A program made the position numbers and the translations under genes. From positions 1-33,178 of the forward strand of contig JANYBX010000357.1 in NCBI GenBank assembly GCA_025360615.1: 33,178 nucleotides of DNA, written 5' to 3'. Positions within the stretch are counted from its first letter, which is position 1. Each line of letters opens with the position of its first letter. This document shows, in pieces, positions 16,670 through 24,348 of this stretch. The notes under the pieces are model-generated. The model was not told the origin of the DNA and searched no databases. It was given only the letters and a program-made list of their open reading frames with translations. This stretch comes from Opitutia bacterium. Lineage in GTDB: Bacteria; Verrucomicrobiota; Verrucomicrobiia; Opitutales; Opitutaceae.

Positions 16670-17275
16670 ATGAGCGACCATCTCGACGAACTAAAAGGCC
16701 TCGTCGCCACCCTCGAAACCGACCGCAGAGTGCAAAAGGAAAAGGAAAAGCGCGAGGCGTGGACCAAATACGTGTCCCTCTCGATGATTTGCCTGGCGGT
16801 GCTTGCCGCCATCGCCACCCAGCGCGGCGCCAGCCACTCGTCCGCCACGATGAAGCAGCTCAACGAAGCCACGTTTAACCAGGCCGAGGCCTCCGACCAG
16901 TGGGCCTTTTTTCAGGCGAAGGGCATCAAGCAGAGCATCTACGAGCAGGAGCGCGACCGGCTCAACGCCATCGGCAATCCCGACGCCAAGGTGCTCGCCT
17001 CCGTCACCAGTCGCATCGATCGGTATGAGAAGGAAAAGAAAGACATCACCATTGAGGCCAAAAAACTGGAGGCGAAACGCGACGAAGCCCGCGCCGCCGC
17101 CACGCTCGCCGCCGACCGGGGTCGCGAGATGGGCCTCGCCACGACGATCTTCCAGATCGCCATCGCCCTCGGCGGCGTGTGCCTCGTCGTAAAGAAGCGC
17201 TGGCTGTGGTATTTCTCGATGGGCACGGGCGTCCTTGCGGCCGTGCAAATGGTCAAAGTTCTCCTGCTGAAATAA
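16670..17275 (+). CDS. DUF4337-family membrane protein
   Basis: A 201-residue protein with a charged cytoplasmic N-terminus, one membrane segment at about 40-58 (YVSLSMICLAVLAAIATQ), the DUF4337 signature DQWAFFQAKGIKQSIYE, a Lys/Glu-rich coiled coil (RYEKEKKDITIEAKKLEAKR) and two C-terminal membrane segments. ATG 16670 begins the recognisable domain; an upstream in-frame ATG at 16622 adds no conserved residues. Its role in the cell is unknown. Confidence 0.85.
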   Translation: MSDHLDELKGLVATLETDRRVQKEKEKREAWTKYVSLSMICLAVLAAIATQRGASHSSATMKQLNEATFNQAEASDQWAFFQAKGIKQSIYEQERDRLNAIGNPDAKVLASVTSRIDRYEKEKKDITIEAKKLEAKRDEARAAATLAADRGREMGLATTIFQIAIALGGVCLVVKKRWLWYFSMGTGVLAAVQMVKVLLLK

Positions 17276-17310
17276 ACGTCACGACCCCTTGCCGGTCTCC
17301 GACGACCTCG

Positions 17311-17748
17311 TCAGTCCACTTCTTCGACCGCGTCCGACAACTCGTTGTTGTCGTCCGCTGCCCGCGGAAAATGCTCGGCGAGCAACGCGCCGGCGCGATC
17401 AATCCCATGGACGATCCCGGCGGTGAAATCGCCGCGCTTGAAATGCTCCGTCATCGCGGCGGTAAGCTCCTTCCAGAAAGCGTCGCCGCATTTTTCGTGC
17501 ACGCCCGCGTCGCCGATCACGGCGAAGGTGCGCGAGCGAGGCGCCACGAAGAACAGCACGCCATTGCGCTGGGCGGTGCGCTCCATGCCGAGCCGCTGAA
17601 AGTATTTTTGCGCCGCGAGCATCGGCTCGGGCGCTTTGTGGCGCGACAGGACGACGCGGATTTCTCCCGACGTGCGAAGTTCCGCCGCCGCGATGGCCGC
17701 GGTGATTTGCGCGTGGTCGATCTTGGGCAGGGAGGAAAAAAGGTTCAT
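17311..17748 (-). CDS. Small TPM-domain protein
   Basis: The 145-residue product is a single TPM (TLP18.3/Psb32-type) domain: ELRTSGEIRVVLSRHK, NGVLFFVAPRSRTFAVIGDAG, AMTEHFKRGDFTAGIVHGID. There is no signal peptide, unlike its upstream neighbour, so it may face the cytoplasm or be held by that protein. It is the third gene in the lemA-TPM-TPM operon, starting 4 bases after the previous stop. Such triplets are common; the biochemical role is not settled. Confidence 0.88.
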   Translation of the reverse strand: MNLFSSLPKIDHAQITAAIAAAELRTSGEIRVVLSRHKAPEPMLAAQKYFQRLGMERTAQRNGVLFFVAPRSRTFAVIGDAGVHEKCGDAFWKELTAAMTEHFKRGDFTAGIVHGIDRAGALLAEHFPRAADDNNELSDAVEEVD

Positions 17749-17752
17749 GGGT

Positions 17753-18586
17753 TTACCAGCTGCCGCTCGCCCCTCCGCCGCCGGTGCTGCCACCGCCGCC
17801 GGAAAAACTTCCGCCTCCTCCTCCCCCACCACCGCCGAACGAGCCGCCCCCGCCCCACGATCCGGTATTGATCCACGGTGAACTCCGGCCGCCGCGGCCA
17901 TAGATCACGTTGCGACGGAAGATCGAGCGGAGGATGCCCAAGACGACAAACAGGGCAATGAACGCGCCGAAACCGAAACTGATTCCGGTGGCTCCGCCCT
18001 GATCGTCAGCGTTGGTGCGGCCGGTGCCGCGATATTCGCCCCGTGCAGCCGCCATCATCGCGTGCACGCCGGCGGCCATGCCACCCGTGAAGTCACCAGT
18101 TTTGAAACGCGGCGTGATTTCGTTTTCGAGAATCTGTTTGCAGAGAGCGTCAGGCAGCGCGCCTTCGAGCCCGTAGCCGGTGGCAATGCGCAACCGGTGG
18201 TCCTGCGAGAACACAAAAAGCACCGCGCCGTTGTTGCGGCCTTTCTGGCCGCCGCCCCACGCCTGAAATACCCGCACCGTGTAGTCCTCGATCGACGAGT
18301 TCGACTGCATGTGCGGATAAATCACGACGAGGATTTGATTCGAGGTGTCGCGCTCGAATTGCGTCAGCTCAGCCTCGAGCTGGTGCCCGATGTCGGCGCG
18401 GACGACGCCGGCGTAGTCGTTGAAATGATCGCGGGGTGCGGCAGGAATCACCTCGGCGGCGCGCAGCCCGGCGGACCCGAAAAATCCGATCACACCGATG
18501 AGCAGCATCGCGCCGCCCAAGGTCCACGTCCGCCGCCGACGACAATGGCGCATCCAAAGTCCCGATCGTGCGACGCCAAAAATCAT
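17753..18586 (-). CDS. TPM-domain membrane protein with Gly-rich tail
   Basis: The 277-residue protein has an N-terminal signal/anchor (about 22-43), a TPM domain (FNDYAGVVRADIG, NQILVVIYPHM, RIATGYGLEGALPDALC, ITPRFKTGDFTGGM), a second membrane helix (FGAFIALFVVLGILRSIF) and a low-complexity Gly/Ser tail of some 40 residues. It resembles YgcG. The ATG overlaps the lemA stop (ATGA), fixing the start and showing coupling. YgcG/LemA pairs are membrane-linked proteins of uncertain role, perhaps in envelope quality control. Confidence 0.9.
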   Translation of the reverse strand: MIFGVARSGLWMRHCRRRRTWTLGGAMLLIGVIGFFGSAGLRAAEVIPAAPRDHFNDYAGVVRADIGHQLEAELTQFERDTSNQILVVIYPHMQSNSSIEDYTVRVFQAWGGGQKGRNNGAVLFVFSQDHRLRIATGYGLEGALPDALCKQILENEITPRFKTGDFTGGMAAGVHAMMAAARGEYRGTGRTNADDQGGATGISFGFGAFIALFVVLGILRSIFRRNVIYGRGGRSSPWINTGSWGGGGSFGGGGGGGGGSFSGGGGSTGGGGASGSW

Positions 18587-19215
18587 GGTTTCGCCGCGGG
18601 AGCTTTCTGGCCGAAATCGAATTTCACCTCAGGCGGACGCTCAGCGCCCGCGGTGGCGGCGAAATACGGCCGCGGCGTGTGGCCAAACATGCCAGCGAAA
18701 ATCGCGGCGGGGAAGCGCTGCACCGCGGTGTTATAGGCCTGCACGGCTTCGTTGAAACGACCGCGTTCGACGCTGATGCGATTTTCCGTGCCTTCGAGTT
18801 GTGCCTGAAGATCGCGAAAAGCGGCCGTGGCTTTGAGATCCGGATAGCGCTCGGAAACGACGAGCAACCGAGACAGCGCAGACCCGAGCTGACCCTGCGC
18901 TTTCTCGAACTGCGCGAACTGCGCGGGGTCGGTCGGCGCGCCGCCGGCGGGAAGAGTCACCCGGCCGACCGAGGCGCGGGCCTCGACGATTTCGGCGAGC
19001 GTGGACTTCTCGAAGTTGGCCGCGCCGGAGACGGTGTTGACGAGATTTGGGATGAGATCGGCGCGCCGCTGGTAAACATTTTGCACCTGTGCCCAAGCGG
19101 CATCCGTGCCCTGCCGCAAGGTGACGAGCCGGTTAAAGATACCGCTTACCCACAGGCCCACGGCGACCACCAGGGCGACTAAAATTCCGAGGACGACGAG
19201 GATGATTTTTCCCAT
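18583..19215 (-). CDS. lemA: LemA family protein
   Basis: The 210-residue product starts MGKIILVVLGILVALVVAVG, one membrane helix with a short outside N-terminus, followed by the LemA hallmark NRLVTLRQGTDAAWAQVQNV and YQRRADLIPNLVNTV, then long helices ending RFNEAVQAYNTAVQRFPAAIFAG. The frame is open to 19338 but family starts begin at this Met (19215). First gene of the operon with the two TPM genes. LemA folds as a helical bundle at the membrane; its function is poorly known. Confidence 0.93.
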   Translation of the reverse strand: MGKIILVVLGILVALVVAVGLWVSGIFNRLVTLRQGTDAAWAQVQNVYQRRADLIPNLVNTVSGAANFEKSTLAEIVEARASVGRVTLPAGGAPTDPAQFAQFEKAQGQLGSALSRLLVVSERYPDLKATAAFRDLQAQLEGTENRISVERGRFNEAVQAYNTAVQRFPAAIFAGMFGHTPRPYFAATAGAERPPEVKFDFGQKAPAAKP

Positions 19216-19380
19216 GTTGATTGATGCGCCGGGCCATTTGGCAGCCGTTTGGCACAAAGGCATAGTGCTTGAAATCGCGGCCGAAGTTCCCATCGGCAGG
19301 CTTGCGGGGCGCCGAAACGAGGCCATGGTTCGGGCCACCCCCGGTGCCGAATTCCTCGGCGCCTTCAGCCCCCGAAAGAA

Positions 19381-19824
19381 ATGAATACTCCGCTATCCGC
19401 ATTGCTGGAGCGCAAGGGCCCCGCACTGCACACTGTCCCCTCGACCCTCACCATCGCTGAGACTGTCGCTGAAATGAACCGTCACCGCATCGGCTGCATG
19501 CTCGTCCTCGAAGGCGGCGAACTCGCCGGCATTTTCACCGAACGCGATGTCCTCCGCCGCGTCGTCGGTGCCGGGCTCGATCCGAAAATCATGCGCGTCG
19601 CCGATGTGATGTCCAAGGACATCATCACCGTTTCCGACGAAGCCACCGTCGAGGAGACGATGGTGATGTTTGCCGAGAAACGCTGCCGCCATCTTCCGGT
19701 CGTGCACGACGGGCGCCTCCGCGGCCTCATCTCCATCGGCGACATCTCCCGCTGGATGGCCGAGACGCATCGCAACGAAGCCGAGCATCTCAAAAGCTAC
19801 ATCGCCGGCGGATTTTCTGCCTGA
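19381..19824 (+). CDS. CBS-domain pair protein
   Basis: The 147-residue protein is almost entirely two CBS domains. The first (about 12-70) carries TIAETVAEMNRHRIGCMLVL and GIFTERDVLRRVV; the second (about 76-135) carries DVMSKDIITVSDEATVEETM and LPVVHDGRLRGLISIGDISR. Such Bateman modules bind adenine nucleotides and act as energy sensors. No catalytic domain is fused. It stands alone, divergent from lemA. Confidence 0.92.
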   Translation: MNTPLSALLERKGPALHTVPSTLTIAETVAEMNRHRIGCMLVLEGGELAGIFTERDVLRRVVGAGLDPKIMRVADVMSKDIITVSDEATVEETMVMFAEKRCRHLPVVHDGRLRGLISIGDISRWMAETHRNEAEHLKSYIAGGFSA

Positions 19825-19835
19825 GCGAGCCATCG

Positions 19836-19870
19836 CCACGCGCGGCCGGCGAAGAACCGGCCGCGTGGTT
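19836..19870 (+). terminator. Hairpin after the CBS gene, likely terminator
   Basis: Arms CGCGGCCGG (19841-19849) and CCGGCCGCG (19857-19865) with loop CGAAGAA, extended by CCACG/CGTGG with a 2-base bulge, then TTT. The U-tract is short, so efficiency is uncertain. Confidence 0.5.
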
Positions 19871-19906
19871 TGACGCCAGGCCGCGCCCGCGCACGGTTTC
19901 GCCCCC

Positions 19907-20713
19907 ATGAAAAAACTCCTCCTCCTGCTCGCCAGTCTTGCGGCGACATTTGCCGCGCACGCCAAGATCGTCACCAAGCCCGTCGCCTACGAACACGCGG
20001 GCGTGAAGCTCGAGGGCTTCCTCGCCTATGACGACGAGAAAGTTTCCTCCGACAAAAAAGCCCCCGGCGTGCTCGTCGTGCCCGAGTGGTGGGGCCTCAA
20101 CGACTATGCGAAAAACCGCGCGCGCCAGCTCGCGCAGCTCGGCTATGTGGCCTTCGCGGCGGACATGTATGGCGCGGGCGTCACGGCGAACGATCCGAAG
20201 AAAGCCAACGAACTCGCCGGCCAGTTTTACGGCAAGCCACTCATGGCCGAACGCGCGCAGGCCGGGCTCGACCAGTTGCTCGCCGCCGGCGGACTCGTCG
20301 ATCCCGCGCGCGTCGCGGCGATCGGCTACTGTTTCGGCGGCGCGGTGTGCCAGGCGCTGGCCTACAGCGGCGCACCGCTGGCCGGCATCGTGAGTTTTCA
20401 CGGCTCGCTCATCCCGGCATCGCCCGAGGCGGCGGCGAAAAACAAAGCCAAGTTTCTCATCTGCCACGGCGCGGTCGATCCCTTCTCGACGAAGGAGCAG
20501 GTCGAGGCGTTCAAGCAGTCGCTCGACGCGGGCAAGCTCGACTACCAGTTCATCAGCTACGCGGGTGCGATCCACGCGTTCACCAACCCGGAGGCGGACA
20601 AAGTCGCGCAGGCGACCGGGCTCACGGGCATCGGCTACAACGCCGCCGCAGACCAACGCTCGTGGGCGCACCTGCGCGGATTCTTCGGCGAGATTTTCGC
20701 CGTGAAAAAGTGA
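19907..20713 (+). CDS. Secreted dienelactone hydrolase-family protein
   Basis: The 268-residue alpha/beta hydrolase has a signal peptide ending HA-KIVT. The catalytic triad is visible: Cys142 in GYCFGG, Asp191 in GAVDPF, His223 in YAGAIHAF. Glu60 (VVPEWWGLND) matches the Glu that activates the Cys in this family. It would hydrolyse ester or lactone bonds in the periplasm; the substrate is unknown. The next gene starts on its stop codon (GTGA), so the two are coupled. Confidence 0.93.
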   Translation: MKKLLLLLASLAATFAAHAKIVTKPVAYEHAGVKLEGFLAYDDEKVSSDKKAPGVLVVPEWWGLNDYAKNRARQLAQLGYVAFAADMYGAGVTANDPKKANELAGQFYGKPLMAERAQAGLDQLLAAGGLVDPARVAAIGYCFGGAVCQALAYSGAPLAGIVSFHGSLIPASPEAAAKNKAKFLICHGAVDPFSTKEQVEAFKQSLDAGKLDYQFISYAGAIHAFTNPEADKVAQATGLTGIGYNAAADQRSWAHLRGFFGEIFAVKK

Positions 20714-21186
20714 GTCGCCCGCCCCGAGAGAGAGGCGTGGCGCAAGTGATTTTGATCGCGGCGTGCTGCTCCCTGCTCGGCGGCTGTCTCGTGGCCTCGG
20801 CGGTGAAGGGCGTGGGCGATGTCGCGGTGGCCGGCGTCGAGGTGGCGGGCAAAACCACGGTCGCCGTCGTGAAGACGACTGGCCACGTCGCCGGAGCCGC
20901 CCTTGGATCCGGCGGTGAAGTCGCCGCCGATGGCGTGAAAGCCGCCGGCAAACTCGCGCGCGCCGGCACGATCACGTTTCTCGACACCGCTTCCGGCGCC
21001 GTCGTGCGCGTGCCGTGGCAGCAGGGCCTCACGCTCGTGAGCGCGGGCGCGGCGGCCAAAGTGCAGGTGGCCGCGCGCGCGGTGGAAGTGATCCGCGCCG
21101 GGCGCATCGCCTACTCGGCCTCGAAGCGGGCGAGCGGCGCCGTGTCGCTGGCCTCGGGCGATGTCGTGCGGCTGGGCGGCGGATAA
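20710..21186 (+). CDS. Putative lipoprotein, NfeD-like alanine/valine-rich
   Basis: About 158 residues, GTG start overlapping the preceding stop (GTGA). A signal segment VAQVILIAACCSLLGGC ends in a lipobox (LGGC), so it is probably lipid-anchored. The mature part is rich in Ala, Val and Gly with a repetitive heptad-like pattern (VKGVGDVAVAGVEVAGKTTV), reminiscent of amphipathic helices, followed by a short beta region (ITFLDTASGAVVRVPWQ). An internal GTG at 20737 is another possible start. No known family is recognised with confidence, so the name is only descriptive. Confidence 0.65.
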   Translation: MSRPPRERGVAQVILIAACCSLLGGCLVASAVKGVGDVAVAGVEVAGKTTVAVVKTTGHVAGAALGSGGEVAADGVKAAGKLARAGTITFLDTASGAVVRVPWQQGLTLVSAGAAAKVQVAARAVEVIRAGRIAYSASKRASGAVSLASGDVVRLGGG

Positions 21187-21278
21187 ACGATTCACGCTCC
21201 ACCTGAAACCCCGGTAAAATACCCGCGGCCGGGAACCGCTGCTTGCCACGCCAGCCGCTTTCCCACTTTTTCGCGCCC

Positions 21279-21698
21279 ATGGACCTCGCGACCGCCCGCC
21301 AGCATATTCAAAACAGCTTCGAACGCATGCGCGCACTCTACGCGAAGCCGGTCTTCGACGAGTGGGTGATCCTCGGCCTCGGCGTGAAATCGGGCGGCGT
21401 GCTCGCCTATACCGGGCCGCGCCCGGAGAGTTCGCGCGCGCAACTCGCGGACGATGTCGAGCCGCTGCGCGCACTCGCCGCCGGCCGGGATTTCGACGTG
21501 GGCGATTTCGATTTCACGCTGGACGGAGCCGGCCCGCGCTACGACGCGCTCATCAAGATCGGCGAAACGAGTTACCTCGTGTGCAACAACACCGACAAAT
21601 CGATGAAGGAGATCCGCAGCGACGTCCGGTGGCTGAAGGCGCAGGCGGCGTTTTTCGAGCTGAGCGAAAAATTCCGCGCCGACCCGCTGGTGGGTTGA
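21279..21698 (+). CDS. Conserved hypothetical protein of about 139 residues
   Basis: The product starts MDLATARQHIQNSFERMRAL and ends LSEKFRADPLVG. It is cytoplasmic, with mixed alpha/beta composition: FDEWVILGLGVKSGGVLAYTGP and YDALIKIGETSYLVCNN suggest a small profilin- or roadblock-like sheet, but this is a guess. No motif identifies a function. The stop lies 2 bases before the palindromic repeat at 21700. The frame is open upstream to 21243, but the ATG at 21279 gives a cleaner start. Confidence 0.65.
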   Translation: MDLATARQHIQNSFERMRALYAKPVFDEWVILGLGVKSGGVLAYTGPRPESSRAQLADDVEPLRALAAGRDFDVGDFDFTLDGAGPRYDALIKIGETSYLVCNNTDKSMKEIRSDVRWLKAQAAFFELSEKFRADPLVG

Positions 21699-21699
21699 A

Positions 21700-21788
21700 G
21701 TAGGGCGCGTTATCCCTAACGCGCCGGTTGGTCTCAATTTTTCCGATGAGCCGGGTCGCAGCGGCGGGTTAAGGATAACCCGCCCTAC
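21700..21788. repeat. Double-hairpin palindromic repeat (copy B), between convergent genes
   Basis: The first 29 bases (GTAGGGCGCGTTATCCCTAA onward) are identical to copy A (8044 onward), and the 3' part (TCGCAGCGGCGGGTTA, then CCGCCCTAC) matches with two changes; only the spacer differs. Both internal hairpins are intact. It starts 2 bases past one stop codon and includes the stop codon of the convergent membrane-protein gene, so it may serve as a two-way terminator. Confidence 0.88.
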
Positions 21789-22804
21789 CCCAGTAATCCC
21801 GCGCCCACAAACCACGCATACCCCGCCAGCAGCGGCCAGCCCAGCCAGCGCGGCAACCGGCCGCCGAACCCGATGCACGCGGCGTGAATCACCGCCGCGC
21901 CGATCAAAATCGCGAGGCCCGTTTCAAAAAACTTCGGGACCGCCAGCGGTTGAAGCAGCGCGCTCAACCCGAGACATAGCGGGATGCAGATGTGGCCGTC
22001 GCCGACTTGCGAGGCGTAGACGATGTCGGCCCGGCGTTTCGCGCCGTAGTAAAACGCGAGCAGCGCATTCGGCACCACCATCAACCAGCCGCTCAGCCAG
22101 CCGAGATGTTGCGCGTTTAGAAAGCCGCCGCGCTGCGCCGTCAGCCACATGACGAGCCAGTCGAGGCTCACATAGACGACATATGCGCCTGCTAGCAGCA
22201 CCAGCATATCGACCAGGAAAAGCGGGCCGAAGGATTTTCGCCGGGTGACGTTGTGCTTCAGCACGTCGAAAACTTGGAAGCATTGCCAAAAAAGAAACAG
22301 CGCGATGAGCACGAGGCCGTCGCTCGCGTCGAGCGTTCCATCCGCCGCGAGCGCCCACGTGACGCCGCTGAAAAACAGCACGGCGGCGAGCGTGAGCACG
22401 AGCGAGAGGCGGTTGATGCGCCGGGCGGTCTCGGCGGCGGGCGCGGCGGATTTCTTCCGCGAGGGAGTTTTTTTTGCCTTGGCGGCGCCGTTCAAGTCGA
22501 GCCCCCAGATGAGCGCGGGCAGAGCGAGAATGAGCGTGAGATTGGTGACGTTGTTGACGAGACAGTTGGTCACGACCTCCTGCGCGGGCGCGTGCGTCGA
22601 GGCGACGATCCAGACGAAAATTAAATTCCCGAGACCGGAGCAATACGGCATCACGAGCGTGCCGAGGGCGGTGCCTTCGAGGCCCTGTTTTTGCAGCGAC
22701 TCGAAGCGCCAGAGCATGAGCAACGACGCCGCGAGAAACAGCCCGAGGTAAGTCCACGGGCTCGCGAAACCGAGCGTCTCGATGCTCTCCGAAAGCGGAT
22801 TCAC
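21785..22804 (-). CDS. Cation/Ca2+ exchanger-like (CaCA-type) membrane protein
   Basis: The 339-residue protein has about ten membrane segments in two halves split by a Lys-rich loop (AAKAKKTPSRKKSAAP). The first half contains PYCSGLGNLIFVWIVASTHA and NNVTNLTLILALPALI, the second VVPNALLAFYYGAKRRADIVYASQVGDGHICIPL. These two stretches sit where alpha-repeats lie in Na+/Ca2+ exchangers, but the usual acidic GNxxGSNxxN motifs are modified, so the family call is tentative. The GTG start (22804) overlaps the stop of the ABC ATPase gene (GTGA), so they are co-translated. Confidence 0.6.
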   Translation of the reverse strand: MNPLSESIETLGFASPWTYLGLFLAASLLMLWRFESLQKQGLEGTALGTLVMPYCSGLGNLIFVWIVASTHAPAQEVVTNCLVNNVTNLTLILALPALIWGLDLNGAAKAKKTPSRKKSAAPAAETARRINRLSLVLTLAAVLFFSGVTWALAADGTLDASDGLVLIALFLFWQCFQVFDVLKHNVTRRKSFGPLFLVDMLVLLAGAYVVYVSLDWLVMWLTAQRGGFLNAQHLGWLSGWLMVVPNALLAFYYGAKRRADIVYASQVGDGHICIPLCLGLSALLQPLAVPKFFETGLAILIGAAVIHAACIGFGGRLPRWLGWPLLAGYAWFVGAGLLG

Positions 22805-23589
22805 GCGCGCGGGGGAAACGCGAGTTGGTAGCGCCCCGCGCGCTGGCGCAGTCGGAGCGGTGCGCCGAATGTAGCCGAGAGGCGGCGCGTCGTGAGCACC
22901 ATCGCGCGCGGGCCGGCGGCGACGACCGCGCCCTCGCGCAGCAGCAGCGCGTGCGAAAAACCCGGGAGAATTTCCTCGACGTGGTGCGTGACGAGCACGA
23001 GCGCGGGGCCGCGCGGGCGGCGCGCGAGTTTGCCGAGAAACCGGAGAAACTCCTCGCGCGCGACGGGATCGAGACCGGCGCACGGCTCGTCGAGAATCAG
23101 GAGCTTGGGCTTGGCCATGAGCGCTCGGGCGATGAGCACGCGCTGACGCTCGCCTTGGGAGAGAAACTGCCACTCCCGCCCCGCGAGGTGCGCGCCGCCA
23201 AGGAAGCGCAGGAGTTTTCGCGCGGCGGTAGCGTCGGCCCGCGTGACTTTCATCCAGAGATCGAGCTGCGCGTAGCGACCGCTGACGACCGTCTCGATCG
23301 CGGGCTCCGCCGCGGGCACGCTCGCTTGCAACGCACTGGTAACGATGCCGAGCTGGAGCCGCACGTCGCGCCAGTCTGCGCCACCATAGCGGCTGCCGAG
23401 CAGCGTCATCTCACCGGCAGTAGGCGAGAGGTATCCGAGCAGCGCCTTGAGCAAGGTGGTTTTGCCGCAGCCATTCGGACCGAGAATCGTCCAGTGCTCG
23501 CCGCGCCGCACGCGCCAGTCGAGCCCGTGCAAAATGGTCGTGCGACCGCGCTGCACGCGCAGGCCGGAGACTTCGAGGATCGGGGACAT
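22801..23589 (-). CDS. ABC transporter ATP-binding protein
   Basis: The 262-residue ATPase has all nucleotide-site motifs: Walker A GPNGCGKTT (37-45), signature LSQGERQRV (143-151), Walker B LLILDEPCAGLD (163-174) and switch His202 (THH). It resembles the stand-alone YlmA/ModF-type ATPases that follow metal or molybdate uptake genes. No permease or binding protein is adjacent; its only partner is the coupled membrane protein downstream. It is divergent from the ArsC-like gene with 66 bases between the starts. Confidence 0.9.
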   Translation of the reverse strand: MSPILEVSGLRVQRGRTTILHGLDWRVRRGEHWTILGPNGCGKTTLLKALLGYLSPTAGEMTLLGSRYGGADWRDVRLQLGIVTSALQASVPAAEPAIETVVSGRYAQLDLWMKVTRADATAARKLLRFLGGAHLAGREWQFLSQGERQRVLIARALMAKPKLLILDEPCAGLDPVAREEFLRFLGKLARRPRGPALVLVTHHVEEILPGFSHALLLREGAVVAAGPRAMVLTTRRLSATFGAPLRLRQRAGRYQLAFPPRA

Positions 23590-23655
23590 CGCGCGAGTTT
23601 GCGGCGGCGGAGTTGCGCCGGTCAATCGCGCGGGCCAACCTGCTCCTTCACCGTT

Positions 23656-24024
23656 ATGTCCGCCCTCACGATCTACACCTACGCCAACTGCGACACCTGC
23701 CGCCGCGCGACGAAATGGCTGCGCGCGCGGGAAATCGCCTTCGTCGAAAAACCGATTCGCGAAACGCCGCCCACGCCCGGCGAGCTGCGCGCGATGCTGG
23801 CCGCGCACGGCGGCGAGCTGCGGAAGCTGTTCAACACCTCCGGTCGCGACTATCGCGAGCAGAAGCTCGGCGAAAAACTCCCCACCCTCACGCCCGAGGC
23901 CGCGCTCAAGCTGCTCGCGGCTAACGGCAACCTCGTGAAACGGCCATTTCTGCTCGGCCCGGGCGGCGTGGCGCAGGTTGGCTTTGACGAACCGGTGTGG
24001 GCCGGGGCACTCTTGGCGAAATGA
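23656..24024 (+). CDS. ArsC/Spx-family thioredoxin-fold protein
   Basis: The 122-residue product has the CXXC motif (C12 and C15 in NCDTCRRATKWL) of the Spx/ArsC group, the KLFNTSGRDYREQ segment and the late KRPFLL region with a conserved Arg. It could be a glutaredoxin-coupled arsenate reductase-like or a YffB-like protein; no arsenic-resistance genes are nearby, so an arsenate role is not supported by context. The stop overlaps the next start (ATGA). Confidence 0.9.
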   Translation: MSALTIYTYANCDTCRRATKWLRAREIAFVEKPIRETPPTPGELRAMLAAHGGELRKLFNTSGRDYREQKLGEKLPTLTPEAALKLLAANGNLVKRPFLLGPGGVAQVGFDEPVWAGALLAK

Positions 24025-24269
24025 ATCCGCTGCAATCCATCGTTCGCTGGCTGGCGACGCACACGCTTTTCCCGGTCAGCCGGCTCGATCCGCGCGCCGA
24101 GGCCATGCTGTGCATCGCCGCGCTCGCCGCCGCCGATGAAGCCGCCGCGCTCGCCGGGGAACGCCATCTGATCAAGTCGCGCGATGGCGCGAAGGACTCC
24201 GCCCTGCGCTCCTATAATTACCGTCGCAATCAGGTTCATTACGTCTGCGATAACAGCGCGAAGGTCTGA
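24021..24269 (+). CDS. Small hypothetical protein coupled to the ArsC-like gene
   Basis: 82 residues, beginning MNPLQSIVRWLATHTLFPVS and ending YNYRRNQVHYVCDNSAKV. The ATG overlaps the ArsC-like stop. An Ala-rich helix (AMLCIAALAAADEAAALAG) is the only recognisable feature. No family is recognised. Confidence 0.6.
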   Translation: MNPLQSIVRWLATHTLFPVSRLDPRAEAMLCIAALAAADEAAALAGERHLIKSRDGAKDSALRSYNYRRNQVHYVCDNSAKV

Positions 24270-24348
24270 GCGAGCCCCGGGAATTTACCGCGACCGGAAA
24301 AATCCCGTAACTTTGCGCGGCTTGGCGGGTTTTCAGCCCAGACCACCC

